Source: Candidatus Bathyarchaeota archaeon A05DMB-4 (GTDB lineage Archaea; Thermoproteota; Bathyarchaeia; Bathyarchaeales; SOJC01). Taken from it: 64,000 nucleotides of DNA. Positions 62,985-64,000 of the stretch are shown here, piece after piece. A program made the position numbers and the translations under genes. The notes under the pieces were generated by a model, which worked only from the letters and a program-made list of their open reading frames with translations, was not told where the DNA came from and made no database searches. Within the stretch, counting starts at the first letter, position 1. Each line of letters starts with the position of its first letter. The stretch covers positions 1-64,000 of the forward strand of contig JABFQO010000002.1 in NCBI GenBank assembly GCA_019685575.1, written 5' to 3'.

Positions 62985-63895
62985 GGGAACAACTCCCGCA
63001 GGTTTATCTTGTATTTGCCAAGTTTTCCGCCATAATTCCCCGCAGAAATCTTCACGACATCCTTAACTTGGCAAGCGGCTCTGATGCCTTCTCTCATAGC
63101 GTCTTTTACTGCTTTTAAAGAAACTCCGTTGATCACGATTTCTGGAATGTACTTCACGCCATTAGGCACAAGCGATTCTTTGCCTAACTTCTTCTTTAAC
63201 GATGGACAGTAGAGGTGATTTGTGGTCGGCCCTATTTGAGGAAATTTTGTTTCCGTCTTTGACCCAGCAGAGCACACGTCAAAAGGTGTGATAACACCCT
63301 CAATTTTGTGTACGGCTTCAAGCACCTTTTTTCCAGCCTCAACCAGTGCCCTTTTTGTTTTGCACATGTACCAAAAGTTTGCGCCAGAAACTCCTCGCGC
63401 ATAGCCTATGTACCGTTCTATTTGGAAGTCGGGCACCATGACTGGGACGATTATCATTCTGCGTCCGAAACGCTGCTCTTCCCATTCGTAGCCGTCGCCG
63501 CAGTGCCCCACACGTTCCATCATATCCAGTTTTCCTTCGGCTTTCGGAAGCGCGTCGAATAGGGCAGTGAAGGGCTTTACGAGTATGTCTTGGCGGATGC
63601 GGTGGGAGAGTTCTTTTTCAAACTTTTCTAAAGACTTCTCAAACGGTTTTTCCTCGTCAATCTTTCCCCAAAACTGTAAGATGGCGCCCAAGCGTTTGTC
63701 GGGAGTCTCTTTTTTTGTGAGCCATTTTTCAACTCCGCCTTCGGTTCTCCCTATGACCACTGAGGGCGTGGCTGTTGCGTTTTCGGCGGCTTGGCGAAGC
63801 GTTTTTTTATCGTCGGCTGTGACGATAATTCGGCAATAAAGCCCCTCGAACGCTTCAGCGTACGTGTCTTCGATCACGACTTTCATGTGCTTCAC
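62981..63895 (-). CDS. ftr: formylmethanofuran:tetrahydromethanopterin formyltransferase
   Basis: It transfers the formyl group between methanofuran and tetrahydromethanopterin, the second step of the methyl branch of archaeal C1 metabolism. The 304-residue protein matches Ftr throughout: [47 protein letters not shown], and [21 protein letters not shown] at the end. An internal ATG three codons in (63886) is an equally good start. It shows that the host uses tetrahydromethanopterin-type C1 carriers. Other pathway genes presumably lie beyond the window. Confidence 0.95.
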   Translation of the reverse strand: MKHMKVVIEDTYAEAFEGLYCRIIVTADDKKTLRQAAENATATPSVVIGRTEGGVEKWLTKKETPDKRLGAILQFWGKIDEEKPFEKSLEKFEKELSHRIRQDILVKPFTALFDALPKAEGKLDMMERVGHCGDGYEWEEQRFGRRMIIVPVMVPDFQIERYIGYARGVSGANFWYMCKTKRALVEAGKKVLEAVHKIEGVITPFDVCSAGSKTETKFPQIGPTTNHLYCPSLKKKLGKESLVPNGVKYIPEIVINGVSLKAVKDAMREGIRAACQVKDVVKISAGNYGGKLGKYKINLRELFP

Positions 63896-63937
63896 GTGGA
63901 AATTACACTTGTAACCGTTGTGCTTAAGAAGATTTGG

Positions 63938-64000
63938 TTAACCCAGCCTGCCGATTGCTTCGCCCCTGACGGTTTTACGAAAGGCAATGCTTTCTTTTGC
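63938..64000 (-). CDS. 3' end of an unidentified gene (partial)
   Basis: A frame open from the window edge encodes the last 20 residues AKESIAFRKTVRGEAIGRLG and stops at 63938. It is about 45 bases upstream of ftr on the same strand. Ftr is often near formylmethanofuran dehydrogenase genes, but 20 residues are too few to say what this is. Confidence 0.4.
   Translation of the reverse strand, partial: AKESIAFRKTVRGEAIGRLG

Overview
The window looks like a chromosomal segment of a TACK-lineage archaeon, most likely a Bathyarchaeia-type Thermoproteota. That placement is inferred from gene content, not from a search. It rests on a crenarchaeal-type family B DNA polymerase (PolB1), a complete Cdv (ESCRT-III/Vps4) cell-division operon, formylmethanofuran:tetrahydromethanopterin formyltransferase, archaeal PurP-type purine synthesis, RLI/ABCE1, archaeal ProS, KEOPS subunit Cgi121 and TATA-box promoters placed 24-28 nt upstream of leaderless starts. 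No insertion sequence, CRISPR array, rRNA or prophage was seen. Genes are densely packed on both strands, with many 1-4 nt overlaps and frequent TTG/GTG starts.

Layout. 0-6.7 kb: tRNA-Phe and tRNA-Gly, an acetyltransferase, an MntP-like manganese exporter, and a split methylmalonyl-CoA mutase operon (mcmA1-mcmA2-meaB-cobO), then two small membrane proteins. 6.8-13.7 kb: an alpha-glucan (glycogen-like) cluster on the minus strand (triosephosphate isomerase, DUF89 phosphatase, debranching enzyme, GH57 amylase, GT4 glycosyltransferase, winged-helix regulator), with a perfect 14-bp palindrome at the predicted transcription start of its last unit. 13.8-19.6 kb: cytidine deaminase, ABCE1, a 22-residue acidic peptide gene, an Ntn asparaginase and an ABC importer pair lacking its ATPase. 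19.7-22.1 kb: tRNA-modification genes (TsaC/Sua5, a THUMP protein, Cgi121) and a phosphoribosyltransferase. 22.1-26.1 kb: histidine degradation (formiminotransferase, HutI, HutU) without HutH. 26.2-31.3 kb: ProS, DUF1805, a zinc-ribbon membrane protein and PolB1.

31.4-34.9 kb: the most intriguing locus. A hinge-less SMC5/6-like ATPase is translationally coupled to two unrecognised proteins whose features fit kleisin-like and winged-helix (kite-like) partners. 34.9-42.6 kb: a secreted protein, two transcription regulators, DUF1028 with an MFS transporter, an Lhr helicase and a glutamine amidotransferase. 42.8-46.4 kb: the cdv operon, with an additional ESCRT-III gene in front of cdvA, cdvB and cdvC and a palindrome upstream of its promoter. 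46.5-53.8 kb: a CitG-like protein, an ECF-like membrane protein, an OsmC protein, a V4R sensor, a ferredoxin pseudogene and a BchI-BchD-type chelatase ATPase.

53.8-62.1 kb: a purine operon (purE class II, purC, two purP paralogues, purM, purS, purL, purQ). 62.1-64 kb: a PfkB kinase, ftr and the tail of one further gene. Together the metabolic genes suggest an organism that uses amino acids and organic acids (histidine, propionate/methylmalonyl units), stores glucan and runs tetrahydromethanopterin C1 chemistry.
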